From Endocalyx cinctus (taxonomy: Eukaryota > Ascomycota > Sordariomycetes > Amphisphaeriales > Apiosporaceae): DNA of 64,000 nucleotides. The notes beneath the pieces are model-generated. The model saw only the letters and a program-made list of their open reading frames with translations, was not told where the DNA came from and searched no databases. Every line of letters begins with the position of its first letter. Positions within the stretch are counted from its first letter, which is position 1. The position numbers and the translations under genes are program-made. The stretch is taken from NCBI GenBank assembly GCA_001600455.1, contig BCKC01000001.1, forward strand, positions 4,614,441 through 4,678,440, written 5' to 3'. Shown one piece after another: positions 49,721 to 62,200 of the stretch.

Positions 49721-52700
49721 CTGGGGGCCGATCATGCAACGCAACATATAGGTATATATATGGAATCATGCAAGTTCATAGTTAGGACAGCCATATTTTA
49801 TTCGTCTTTTTTAAAAAATGTGATATATTGTTGCCCTATTTCATTGGTTGTAAAGTCTGTCAGAGTGACATGCAAATCACCATCATCGCCTAGGGAAAAG
49901 GGGCGGGGTTGATGTCGTGCAACGGCGCCTACGTAAGTAATCTTCATTGATGATAGGGGAAAAAAGCATATTGACTACTTCCTTCCAGAACTCTTCTTTT
50001 TGACCCCAAAAGAAAATTGAAAATGAAGTAAGGACAACCGTCAACGGAAATTACCGGATTTTTTAGTAGAGAAAGTGAGATAGATATTAATAACGCCCTC
50101 TCCCTTTTTTTTCTCGCCCGTAGACGCCCGGCCGGCGAGGCCTAGAGAGATCCAGCCCAAATTTAAGTCTCCAATTTATTCTCTTCTTTCGTCCTACTAC
50201 TCCGCCGAGCGACGCCTAGTTCTAGATGGGGAGTGAAAAAAAAAAAAAAGTCTACGTTATAATTACATCTATTAACGCACTCCCCTGTTTATTCCGGCTC
50301 AACCAATTAGGACAAGATAACATGGAGAAACCTAGCCTTACCTTTATATGATAGATGCAATTGGTCACATATATATTTATACATATATGAGAATTTGCAT
50401 GACTTGGGGTAATAGATAATAGCCCCGGGAGACATGGGATGTATTATGGGGAGGTGTGCTTTCATATTTGGGATGTATACGTAATGGCTGTTTTTCTTAC
50501 TTTTAATCCTAGGGGACTTGACCATAGGGCGTAGTGTAAAAAAGACTTGAGCCGGACGACCCCTGTTTATGGTAACGGTACACGCTATATGCGGGCACCA
50601 GCTGCTTGTTTGTAAAGGGTTTACTTATTTATTGACAAGACAGGGCAAGGGACAACAGGGTTAAGGAGAATAATAGGGCGAAGAAATAAACAACCCACGG
50701 CGGATCAGTAGCCAGTTGGGTCGAAAATATATGCAGAAACAAACAAAAGTGTGGTTCATCATCATCCCATTTCCTTCATTTCTCATCCCCTGTTTTCCCC
50801 CGTTGCTTAGAAGTATGATGGGGTAAGTATTTTGTGGACTGACTTGAACCACATACGACGAAATCCTGGGTGATCGGGACCAAGAAAAGAGAAAAAAAAA
50901 AGTTATCTAGACAAGAAAGCAAAAGGAAAGAAAGAAACAGTTGACTGCACACTATTGCTCATGTCATCTTAGTATATACCGGGGATTGATGTTAATCGAA
51001 TGGTAGTGACGATTAATACCACACATTTGTACGTACGTACATATATACAGCGAAGGGGCGCATGCATATACTCAAACGAGGAGTTGAGATAGGTCAGCAA
51101 TTCTATGCAAGAATGAAGATCTGTCTTCTTCACTCCATCAGGATCTGTCGTTCACGATTCATTGGGTTTTCTTTTATTTCTATGTAGCTGGGAAACCTAT
51201 CTTAGAGCCAGGCATAGCATTTACCTGGGCGTTTAAGGCTTCATTAGCTGAGAAAAGTGGCAAGAAGTCACGGTGATTCTGGGTTCTCCAACGTGCTGAG
51301 ACCAATAAACAGGGAGAAAGAAAACTTCTGGTTTGAACAGTCTTCATAGGTCTTGCATTTTCTCTCTTTTGGCCTCTCCTTTTTCTTCTTTTCCCAGCGA
51401 AGTCTAGTTCGACCCCAATCTAATGGATAAGTGAGGAACTGAAGCGGGAAGAAGGCAGATGAAGTTAGTGTGCTTTTCTTTGGACTGCTAAAATAACCCC
51501 TATCTCCTTGTGTGGGCCCTCCTACAGCTCCCATAACGAAACATGCATGAAGGATACTGCATTAGTTGCTGAACGACAAAATGAAATAAAACAAAAATAC
51601 GAAAAAGTTACAAAACAACGGAGTAGTAGAGAAGAGTACCTATATCTGAAGGCTACCGTGCTAGGGGGGAAGGGGGGTGAGTCAGCGGTACTGTGAAAGA
51701 TAAGGCCCGTGTTTTTTTTTTTTTTTTTCATATCTCTTTTCGTTCTTTTCTCTAAGACACAGAAAGAGACAGAGAGAGAGAGAGACAGTAATACGAAAGT
51801 AGGGCAAAGTCACGCCATATTTCACATCATCATCCTCAAAATACGTACATGCATGCACGCATAACCTCTTTTTGCCCCGATGTAAATCTGACCATGGTAC
51901 CGAGCCCGTCGTCATGTCACATCTGGTGGGGACGAATGAATGGATGGGGAGAGCTAGAGGAACAAGGACAAGGGACAAGGGACAAGATGCAAGTCCATCG
52001 AAAGTATACCATGTCCATGATCGATCGGGACTAAGGGGAAAAAAGTAGGGTAAGGTAATTGAGATGGACATGGGAAAATGTGGGATAGGGAAATGGGGAG
52101 AGGTCGCACAAACTAATACTACAAGGTAGGTTACCTAGTGTACCTTTACGCTGCTTACAATCTTGGCTCCTTTACACCTAGGCAGCCCAGGCAATGTGAA
52201 TATTTGTTTTGAGTGAGAAGAACAAGGGCGCTAAACGCCCGGAGAGAAAGTTAGAGAGTTAGGCATAGAAAGGAGGAAACAATAACCCTTTTCGTAGTGA
52301 GACGCATATTGCGTGGCAATGAGGTGGATTGCTGACAGAATAGATAGAACAGCTGGGATATAGTCGCCACTTGTAATAAGTGAACGCGCCATCACTTCTT
52401 CAGCTACGTTTTACCTGCAGCAGTGAGAAAAGGTCTGGTCGGTTATCGAATAAGTAATAGTCAGTGTGGGAAGTCAAGGATAGATAGAGACCGGAGGTCG
52501 CGGAGTAGTAGTTTGGTACAGAGAGAGGAACGGAGATGCTACTAATAATGCGTATGTGTGCATATGCGTGTGCGCGTGTGTGTCGATTTATTGATTGTAA
52601 TTGCTCTTTCTTACACCTTCTATCCCTCCACTTACGCCTACGCAGGATGCACCAGCAGCATGCAATGTGTTGTCGCTCCTGCATGCGTATGTAGGCATTT

Positions 52701-53599
52701 TGTGCTGGATGATAACTGCCTGGTCAGAATACATAAGCACATATACCTCAATAAGTTAGTATACTACGAGAAAAGAGGAGAGATGGGAACGTTCGACCTC
52801 TCGTGGATCGTACACCAACTTATCTGAGTCGATCCCGTATTCTCGTTCGCTGGGACAATATGTGAATCGGGCAATGGAGAGAATCGGGGAGGGTGGTATT
52901 GCTTTTCCAGCACAATAAAGAAGAGTAATTGGTCCGAATTCAACGAGAAGGCGGTTCCTGGCGTTGCTGATCAGGCAGACAAAGGGGAGAGCAAGGGCAT
53001 AATCAGCGGTGCATAGCGCATTACACATGCATGATGCGATCGCATCAGAAAATCGATGGGTAATAGGATGTGATACACAGAGCATTGAGAAGAGTCGAGT
53101 AAACGAACTTGCAAGTAAAATGAGTGGGCGGGAGAGCAAGTCATATTTGGCCAAGCATTTTGTACCTTTGGGGGCAGTCGACAGTGTTTTGTATACCGTG
53201 TTTTCGGTCTATCTTGTGGTTGTTTAGCTGTGTGTACGAAAGCAACCCAACAAACAGTATACTTACAAATTACCTTCTTTTCAGATTGTTCCGGCTGATC
53301 TATCCAACCAAGTATTAATCCTAGAAGTGAAAGCCTCACTATAATTTACCGCTTGAATGAATTGGGACTTAATTAATACTCTGCCCTGCTTCTGAGTTGG
53401 TATAAGCCCACATAGAGAGATAGGAAGATACAGAGAGATGAGCATGAGTGACGCCTCAAATTTCGCGAACCAAAGAAGAAGAACCAAGAAACTCACACAG
53501 TGTAGAGCGGAATATTAAGAACATGGAGACTACGTGGTATTTTGTACTACGATTATACAGCTTTACATAGTACGACATCAAAACCCATGATCAATACAT

Positions 53600-53662
53600 C
53601 TACCTAGTACTTAACCTACCTACCTAGTAAATGCAACATGATTTCTTACATTTGTATACCTA
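53600..53662. repeat. Cluster of TACCTAG motifs
   Basis: TACCTAG appears three times within about 60 bp (near 53601, 53621 and 53657), together with AACCTACC. Confidence 0.6.
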
Positions 53663-54083
53663 GTAGTAGCAGTTGTTGAATAGGTCCCTTAATCAGGGTA
53701 GTTTCATACATAGTAGTACATATTGCAAAAAAAGAGCCGTATGCTCAAAAAACGGTTGCCAAGGCGTCTACATCGAGGCTTGCCCGTTATTGTATTAGTC
53801 ACGATGGTGGTTTATTGTTTTAAATTAAAAAAAAAAGAAGGTATAAATTCGCGATCGACCGGGAGTCGCCCGAATACACCTCTTCTGTCACCCTCTCTAG
53901 CATGCCTTGAACCAGGCTCGCACAAAAGTTCATATACTACATAGCCAACGAACGTACATGCAACATATCCTGTCTAACCCTCCTTGGAACATGACAAATT
54001 GGGGATCGGGGGATACGTGAAGAGAGAGAAAAATATGCAAAACTCCCAGGTCTCGTTTCTAAGAAGAGACACAAGGAAATGAA

Positions 54084-54113
<30 letters not shown>
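54084..54113. repeat. GA-rich microsatellite
   Basis: (AG)n of about 14 units with one AAAG interruption. Confidence 0.8.
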
Positions 54114-54114
<1 letters not shown>

Positions 54115-55269
54115 CCCGGTTTAAAAATAATTACAATACAATAAATACAATTCCCGATCAGGGTTTATTTACTTGAGACCGGGAGGAGGGGTGCAGGAAT
54201 TTTAGAATCTGTAAGGTGACCGATTCGGAATGAAATGATACTCAATATAACCCTTGAGTTTCCTAAGAAACCTCACCGACCTTCTCACCGCGGGTGATAA
54301 ACAAGGTCCTTTCAAGTCTAATCATTCATGCACGTCGACTAACTGGGAATGAAAGAAGATAATTATATAAGCATATATTTTCAATACCTAGCAAGAAGAG
54401 AAAAAGTTCCTTACATATCTTTACAGGGTAGATAAGTCTTCTTCTTTTATGTCTCTTGCTTTTAATTTTGTGTCACCGCCCAAAGCTTGCTTCCAAGCTG
54501 TCATCTACGGAGACAAGCATATCTGAACCTGTAAACCTATCGGTATGGTAAGGATAGAGATAGAAATAGAAATTTTCTATACTGCTAACCTATCTCTGTC
54601 GGCTGATCCTAGGTTAATACATTACTCAGGTCCCATTCCCACCGCCGTTTTGCTGTCAAATCAATCGTCCATGCAGGCACGATCACTTTGCATTGGCAAA
54701 TTGGAAACTAGTCATATCTATCATACATATTCAGACCTCTTATAATCCTTGCCAGTACAGCGCAGAAGCTCATTGAGAATCATACATTTGCTCCGGTGTT
54801 TGCTTAGCCGGGCTAATATCGTCTCCCAACAAATATACCGACCCCAATGACTTCTTTTCTATCTGCTCTTGACCGTAATATGCAACCATGATATGTAACC
54901 ATGATATGCGATGCGATGCGTAGAGAACTGAGATCCACGAACATCTTCCTTTGCATCTTTTTTTCTCCATCTACAATGTACCCCCACTTCAGACCCCAGC
55001 TTCGGTTATTATCCCTCCAGTAACCTCCCGGCGGTTCTCCGGGGGCAAGTATTTGTTGTTCGCTTCAAGGTCAAATCACCGTGGCTTTATCCGACATGTG
55101 TCAGTCCTGGAAGGAGAAAACTCGAGGTTTGATCACCATCGTACCAGAAAGATGATTTTGTCCTTATCTCATTAGCCGTATCCGACTTGCTTCAGAATGG
55201 AGAAGCTTGAAACTGAGTCATGCGTCCCGCACATCCTTGTAATAGATCATTACTAGATTGGATGACCTT

Positions 55270-57232
55270 TCAGTAGAGACTTAAGAAAACGGCAGAGATA
55301 GACGACTTGTCATATTTTACATATTTGCCTTTGCCCTTGTCTATCTCGTGATACCGATCCCAGAAGCGGTTATAGAGAGGCTCCAACATCTGCTGCATGT
55401 CCTTCGCGAACATTTGCCGAACCTCGCGTTCCATACTATACGTCTTATGTCGCGCGACGAGATCATCGAAACTTGCATTGAAGATCTGGAATTTCCCTTT
55501 TATGCTCTCCTTATCTTTGCTGCTCAGAGCTTTGAGGATGGAAGCCGACTCGGAAGAACCGGAAGGAGGTCGTTGCGTGCGGTTGGTGTGGATTACGTCA
55601 AATAGGTGCATGGATACATCTTTACAGGCTTCGGTGTAGAGAGCCTTCGCCTTCTTACGCCAACCGTCCAAGGAACCAAGTCTGCCTTCTAGGAGGGGCC
55701 TTATGTCTGAATCTCGAATCATGCGTTCAATAATGGTGCTATTGTTTGCCAGAAACACTCCCAACACAGATTTTCCCTTCAGCAGCATCCTTGCTTTTTG
55801 TTCAAGCGCCGACATGAGGGTATCTATGGTATCGGTACAGTAGTGGGCGAAGATCTCTTTTCCATCCGCACCAATGTCGAACGATGCTAAGCTCGGGATT
55901 CCATCCATACTCGTGTTTGCCGCCGCACCGGATCTCCAACCACCGTCCCCAAGAGATATCATAATGCTCGAAATAGGTCGAAGGAAGTCAACCATGGTTT
56001 GTAGACGCTGCATCGTCTCAGACGTGACGGGCATTGGCGATCCATCTGATGGTAATGCTTGGATAGCCGCTACTTTTCGTTTCGTGTCGTCAAGTAACTC
56101 GCCAAGGGAAAGCTTGCCCGTCTCGCGGACGGGCTTCAGCGCGGCCGCGAGCGTAGCCTTAAGCTCTCCTGTTCTTGTTTCGATGTTGTTGGACAAATTT
56201 GACATGATCTCCGTGACCTCGTAAGCCAGGTAGCAATCAGTATTCAAGTGGGTTTTGATATGATTGTTCAGCTCTCTAACAGTCCGAGCTAATTCAGCTA
56301 ACGGCGCCTGGCAAGTTGTCTGGAAGGCTGGGCCCCAATCTTGTCGCATAAAAATATTGCATATGTTATCGTACTCTGCTAGGAAAAGACCTTCCATAGC
56401 CTGTGCGTACATCCCGATGCCATTTGTTCCTGAACGATATATGGCATCTGCACTCTTTTTCTTTGCCGTATTAACACTTGCGTAGGCGAGGTTGACCAAT
56501 GATTGCGACAGGTAGGCACCCCTAACTTCCGAATAGATCCTAAGCAATGGATTTTCCGAGGTCAACGAATTATCCGATATGTAGGAGTTCAGGAGTCCTA
56601 GTCGAGATATACTGTCTTGGGCTAAGGTGGGAAATGGCTTGTCTTTTGTTATAAAGTTCAAGGGTTCAATAGCACGCGGGGTTTCGCCTCGGAGCAATTT
56701 ATCAAATGAATTTTCGAGCTGAGTATTTCCGGTTTGGATCAAGCGTTGTAAGTCGGCCATCGTCTGCTGGTTTGCGCGTAGATTGGATGTCTTCATGTCC
56801 GCAAGCGCTTTATTCAAACGCTTTATTGAGCTAAGATAGTTTGGAAGGCCGGCCTTCTCAGGACCTTGTCGGATGATACTTTCTTCGTCATTTTTGGAAT
56901 CAGCGGGTTGTCGAAGTCGCTCAATAGCTGCTACTACGGCATCGATATCTAGTGCAGAGTAAAGAGTAGTCAGTTACGAGTCTTTGTAAACCAGACGGTC
57001 AGGTCCGACTGATGAACTCACTGTTTCCAAGTATCTGCAACTTTCTGGTCTCGCCATTTAGAGGACCCGACACATCACGCACACTCTTTCCGGTAGCCTC
57101 TAATCTTCCTAAGCAAGCCTGAATCTTCTTTGTCAACTGCGTTGTCTTTTCCAAACGGGAATTCAACACATCCACTTCAGCGCGGGCTTCTTCGTCAGCC
57201 GCATGGCGGCCATTACTTATTCCAACCACCAT
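55270..57232 (-). CDS. exo70: Exocyst complex component EXO70
   Basis: Tethers secretory vesicles to the plasma membrane at growth sites; Exo70 and Sec3 mark the target membrane, and Exo70 binds PI(4,5)P2 and Rho/Cdc42 GTPases. Two exons (57232-57022, 56948-55270; 73-nt intron with GTGAGT donor) encode 629 residues, the usual family length. The N-terminal coiled coil is evident (DVLNSRLEKTTQLTKKIQAC). Spliced sequence reads GNNIDAVVAAIERLRQPAD, closing the frame across the intron. The helical-rod body contains IKRLNKALADMK, NTQLENSFDKLLRGE and the C-terminal KYVKYDKSSISAVFLSLY, which fits fungal Exo70 ends and contains basic residues of the membrane-binding face. It lies 492 bp downstream of the aminotransferase gene on the same strand; there is no functional link to that gene. 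Confidence 0.95.
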
Positions 57233-57724
57233 TTATATGGATCTCAGTGTATCGAAACGGTTTGAATCACATGCGCTTATATAGCGCGTCGGGGTTTAAG
57301 GGTTCATTCGTAATGAAAGTTGAGAAACGTCGTTACGACATTGATTGATGAGGTCGATGCACAATAAAGGGCTCTGCTCGGTCTCGGAATGTTGGGTACT
57401 ATGCAGACTGATTAGTGCCGTAGATCATTAAAATACAGCGACTTAATCAAAATGTGATTACTTAAATACATAAATGCAAATATATGTATATAAGTAGTAT
57501 ATATACGCGCTTATTAAGAAAGATCTCCAAGCTATTATGCATATAAACCTTATAAACCCTATAATACGATAATACTGTATTTATCTGACCTTTCACGCCA
57601 CCAGGCTACATCGCCATTCCATTATTCGGATATTTATTCGATCAAGACAATAGTTCCTATGTTCCTCTTGCAAAATAATACCTCTCAATTAGCAGGGTGA
57701 TGCACCGGTATATATTCTCAATCA
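57233..57724. other. Spacer between aminotransferase and EXO70 genes
   Basis: It holds the 3' end of the aminotransferase gene and the promoter of EXO70 on the minus strand. It is A/T rich with TATATA runs near 57480-57500. No gene is seen. Confidence 0.6.
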
Positions 57725-59276
57725 TTATGGAGAGTATGACTTGAAGAATTCATAGATCAAGTCACGCAATGTCGTGACAACCTTTTCAACATCGTCTGGA
57801 GTGATTGTGTAGGCAGGCGAGACGATGACATGATCGCCATTTACCCCGTCCGCTGTGCCTCCAGCCGGGTATATGGCGATACTGAAATCTTTCGTTAGAC
57901 CTAATTCCACAATTTTCATAGCCACCTGCTCAGAGCTGGGGAATGGTCTGAGCGTTGACTTCTCCGCAACAAACTCAATCCCCCAGAAAAGCCCCTTTCC
58001 ACGGACGTTAGCAACATTGGGGTGGTCATCGAGTAGGTTATGAAGCCTTTCGCCGAGTATTTGGCCCATATTAGCTGCGTTTTGTACCAAGTCTTTCTCT
58101 TTTATGATCTTTTGCACTTCGAGTGCAGCAGCGCACGCGATTGGGTGTGCTTGGTACGTATGACCATGGACAAATGATCTGGATATACCCATCATGCTTT
58201 AGTGTAACGACTCCTGGCCCAATGGGAAGTATACCTGGGGAACATCACTTACGCGCTACCTTTTGCGAGGACGTCAACAATACCTTTGCTCGCAAGCACA
58301 CCTGCGATGGGCTGGTACCCTCCCCCTAAACATTTTCCTAGGGTCTGAATGTCAGGGGTCGTCTCATATTGCTCCCAAGCGTGCATTGTTCCAATTCGGC
58401 CCATCCCGCACATTACCTCGTCCAGGATCAACAATGCCCCGTACTTGCTGCAAACTTCTTTCATCGCTTTCAGGTAGCCTGGAACGGCTGGTACGCAACC
58501 GAGTGCCTAGAGTTCAGCTTAGCATCCTTGCATATAATACGAAGAAAAGGGGTATATCACGAACCGCTCCCACGACTGGCTCAGCTACGAACGCACAGAC
58601 AGTATCTGGACCAACTCTCTGAAATTCTTGATCTAGCTCATTGGCTAAGCGCGCTACGTATGCTTCGTTCGTCTCATTGGGAAGTTGATCTCGAAAAGCA
58701 AAACAACGGGATACTCGAGAGATACAGTTTAGGAGCATCGGTTCAAAATTTGCTCGTCGAGTCACGTGCCCGCCCATCGATAATGAACCCAGAGTTGTGC
58801 CGTGATAAGAATGCTGTCGCGCTATGAATTTTGTTCGGCTAGGTTCTTGAGGTTGCTTCTCCAAGAAGTACTGTCGTGCCAACTTCATTGAAGCTTCCAT
58901 TGCTTCCGACCCTAATATATGATTAACCCAGGAAAGTAACCTGATCATGCTTAGCGGCATATGTACCTGAGTTCACAATATATGCTCTCGTCATAACACC
59001 GTGTGTAGAATCCACGAGCATTCGACACAATTGCTCGCAGACTTCGGTAGTGTAAGTCGATGTCGAGCAATATGCTACTTTTTTTAGCTGAGCTATAATT
59101 GCTTCATGAACTCTTTCGTTTCCGTGCCCGATACAAGCCACGGAGGCGCCTCCAGAGGCGTCAAGGATCTTTCGTCCATCCTCTAATTCAACGTACAGCC
59201 CGTTTGCACCGACTATCTTGGGAAATTTATAGCCAAGATTCCGATACAATACGGCCGACTCGACTTTGTCACCCAT
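57725..59276 (-). CDS. Class III PLP-dependent aminotransferase
   Basis: Four exons on the minus strand (59276-58967, 58911-58565, 58506-58253, 58178-57725) encode 454 residues, the normal length for fold-type I class III enzymes. Motifs in order are the substrate-side GGASVACIGHGN, NSGSEAMEASMKLARQYF at the cofactor phosphate site, HSYHGTTLGSLSMGG, AEPVVGA, LILDEVMCGMGRIGT with D248 pairing the pyridine nitrogen, and TLGKCLGGGYQPIAGV with K277 as the PLP lysine. HGHTYQAHPIACAAAL and RGKGLFWGIEF complete the fold. It probably transfers an omega-amino group (GABA, beta-alanine or ornithine-like donors) to a keto acid, but the substrate is not determinable. Introns are 55, 58 and 74 nt; the second has a GTTCGT donor, which is unusual. 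No mitochondrial or peroxisomal signal is obvious. Confidence 0.92.
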
Positions 59277-62200
59277 TTTCTTTTGAAGAGGAGGAATTTC
59301 TTGATACGAAGGTACGTTATTGAGCTCGAGGCTTGCTTGAGATGGCAGGTAAGTAACCCAGTAAACCTAGCACTAGATCTTTTTCCTCCCAATGCAAGTT
59401 AATTTCAGAAAAGTCGAAGTTGTATCTCAATAAGTAGGAAATAGTATATACTCACCCCCTGGTATAAGCGTCTCACTTATGCGTCACACGCTTCACTACT
59501 GCGATGAAAATAATTACAAGTTAGGTCCAAGAGATCACTAAAATGGAAGAGACTCGGGAGGTCGTCATACTTATATAACCCTTTCAATGTTCCGTCGGGC
59601 CGATCTATAGACTCGGGCCGTAGTACCTTGATATTACTCGGGACAGGTTGAGATATGCTGCCCATCTGAAGAGTCATTGGATTAAGGGTGTAAGTAGTGG
59701 ATTAAAATAGGTAATGTCCCGTCTTCGGATCGATGAATGGCTCGGAATAAGAGCTAAACTTCCAATTCGTCTGCTGTATCATTATAGTTTAATATCGGCC
59801 GGGAATGATACGCCCGCAGTAATTGTCTCTCCCTACGTTCCTGCAATCGGTACGCCGAAACCGGGTTTAGGTGACCATCCGACCCCACTAGCCCCGCTAC
59901 GCAATACTTATGGTATGCAGGTAGCATGACATCGTGCTCAAGACGTTGCGCTAAAGAAAAGCCATGTGAGGAGGTGCATCGAGCCATCTCCAGCATATCT
60001 GGAGAGGCGCTTATCATCTCGACGACATGCATATTTTTACTCGCTAGATTCAGAGATTCTTTACATATAGGTTAAGTATAACCCAGTTGAAGATTTTGAT
60101 TCGTCTTAAGATGGGTAGATATGACATGCCTAGAACCTTAAGATCTGACTGACACCAATCAGATATGTATCGTTTTAATTTTATGTAAATTTATATTGAA
60201 ATAGGATGCATGATGCCCAAACTGCTATAGAGGAAATAATGATAACGTATGTCCTCGTAGTCTCGTTTCTTCCCCCCGCTTCAAGTGGGTGGTTCTATCG
60301 TGACTGTTCGTAACGTGATAACTGCATCCTGTACAGCAGTTTCACAGTCACCGTGTACTCCTGCAAAGAGATTTATGATTGAGAAGATCATAATTATGGG
60401 TACTGTCACATATTCACGTACGCATTCCTTGATATATATATAAGTAAAGTAGGTAATTTTATAATTCATTTCGACTATCTTTAGGGAAATGTACCGTCTC
60501 ACCCCTCTCGCCCCTTATAAGCCTGTAAGTGGTCCTGACTTCGCAACCCCTTCCTTATGTTAGCCGGGTTTCGCGGCTATGGTTGCCAGCATATTCGTAC
60601 ACGTGTCTAAGGCTTCTTTCATTCTTTGATGTAAAGGTTTGAAATGGGTTAAATGGTTTCAACTTCATGCTTATTGCTATTGCTGGTATAGTAAACTTTG
60701 GTTTCGTCAGGGCAACTACCAGCGAGCCAAACGCATTATATATGAGAAGAACAAAAGGTTCCAAGGTTGACCGGTATATCGAAGCAACTTAACTTCAGAG
60801 ATCTCGGTGGATGTAAGTTTCTCTTGGACAAACCTAACAAGCCTAAAGTAGAAGTTAGATCCGAGTAGAAGGCCGCTAGTGCCTCCTGTAATCGGCAAAG
60901 GTTACAGGGCTACAGTGGCCTGTCTCTTTATTCATGATATCTGCAAGTATACTCTCTCAAGAAACATGTTAGTAGTTACCTAAAGAAGCCATCCAATAGG
61001 GTTACGGTCCAGTAGCTATGACCAATCAAATTGGGCTTCTCAAGCAACCCATGAAGACATCGAAAGCTTCCAGTATAGTATATCGTACCTCGAACGGTGG
61101 AAGATAACGCAGTGTGCGAAATTTGATTACAGACGAAAAGCGATATGTTGATCGGCAATATGAAATACCCCCGATTTCGATCACAACTAACAAAAGCTTG
61201 TCACGTTTCGACCTGATCTAATGATTGTATTCCTAGTCACAGTTTCGATCATAATCCATAGTTTTTAGTCACATAATCACAATAATTGACTCATGTAACA
61301 GCTTAAAAGCAACTACTACAGATAGAAAGAGGGTTTGTACTATCCATTACGGTGAGGGTTGTGGGCAGCCTAGATATAATAAACTACGTAGCTGATTACA
61401 CTGAGCACCCTGGACCGCAAAATAACACCATCATATCCTTCAGAATCAGCAAGTCTATGCCTGGCAAGGAATTTCTGGGGAATATTGAAGTTAATTGAGA
61501 TCAGGCATGAAAAAATTACCTTCTGAAGTTTGCCTGCTATGGAAGCTCGAAAGGGTGGTCAACCACTGCAGCAGCTCATCTGGATATGCCATGCCACATT
61601 CATCTGCAATATGCAAACCGCGCCGAAAGCTTTGAGTTTTCGTTGAATTTGAATTATGATGAAGAAGCAAAGTAGTCAAGATATTCATCCAGCACCGCTT
61701 CGCTTTGCCAATAGGTTCAAAGTTACCCCACTAGCTATCAGGTATCACGATAGCCTCAGTCAGAAATATCCCAATGAATGATAATGAAGCTCGACATTCC
61801 AGGCATTCTTGATTAATCTATGGAACTGAAGCGATTTGTATCTGTAGTGTATTTAGGCTGGATCTCATTCTCTTTGCCATAAGCTTCATGATCCACTAAC
61901 GCGGACATGGCTCGTCTTCGCTTGTCAGGATCGATTTCGTAAAGAAATCAGACCGCAACTTAACCTCATAGCTGTTCATTAGGTTAACTGGAATCGAAAA
62001 AACTGTAAAATATGTGTGAAATATCCTTACTGTATTTTATACATGAGATCGAAGCTCCTTTGATATATCTCCCTGCCATACTTTGATAACGGTGCTCGAC
62101 GTTCAAAAAAAAAAAAAAAAAAAAAAAACTACAAGGTCTAGAAGCAGAAAAAGTAAAGGCATGGGGTCTTCAGTAGAGACTTTCATTTTATATAATCCTT

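Larger units (their letters stand above)
47253..55269. other. Right part of the 15 kb gene desert
   Basis: No gene is supported. Frames of 60-132 codons occur but have no motifs and mostly overlap simple sequence. Seen here are a 16-bp palindrome (49073-49088), A22 (49699-49720), T17 (51712-51728), GA-rich tracts (54084-54113) and clustered ACCTAGG motifs (52125-52187, 53600-53662). Confidence 0.55.
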
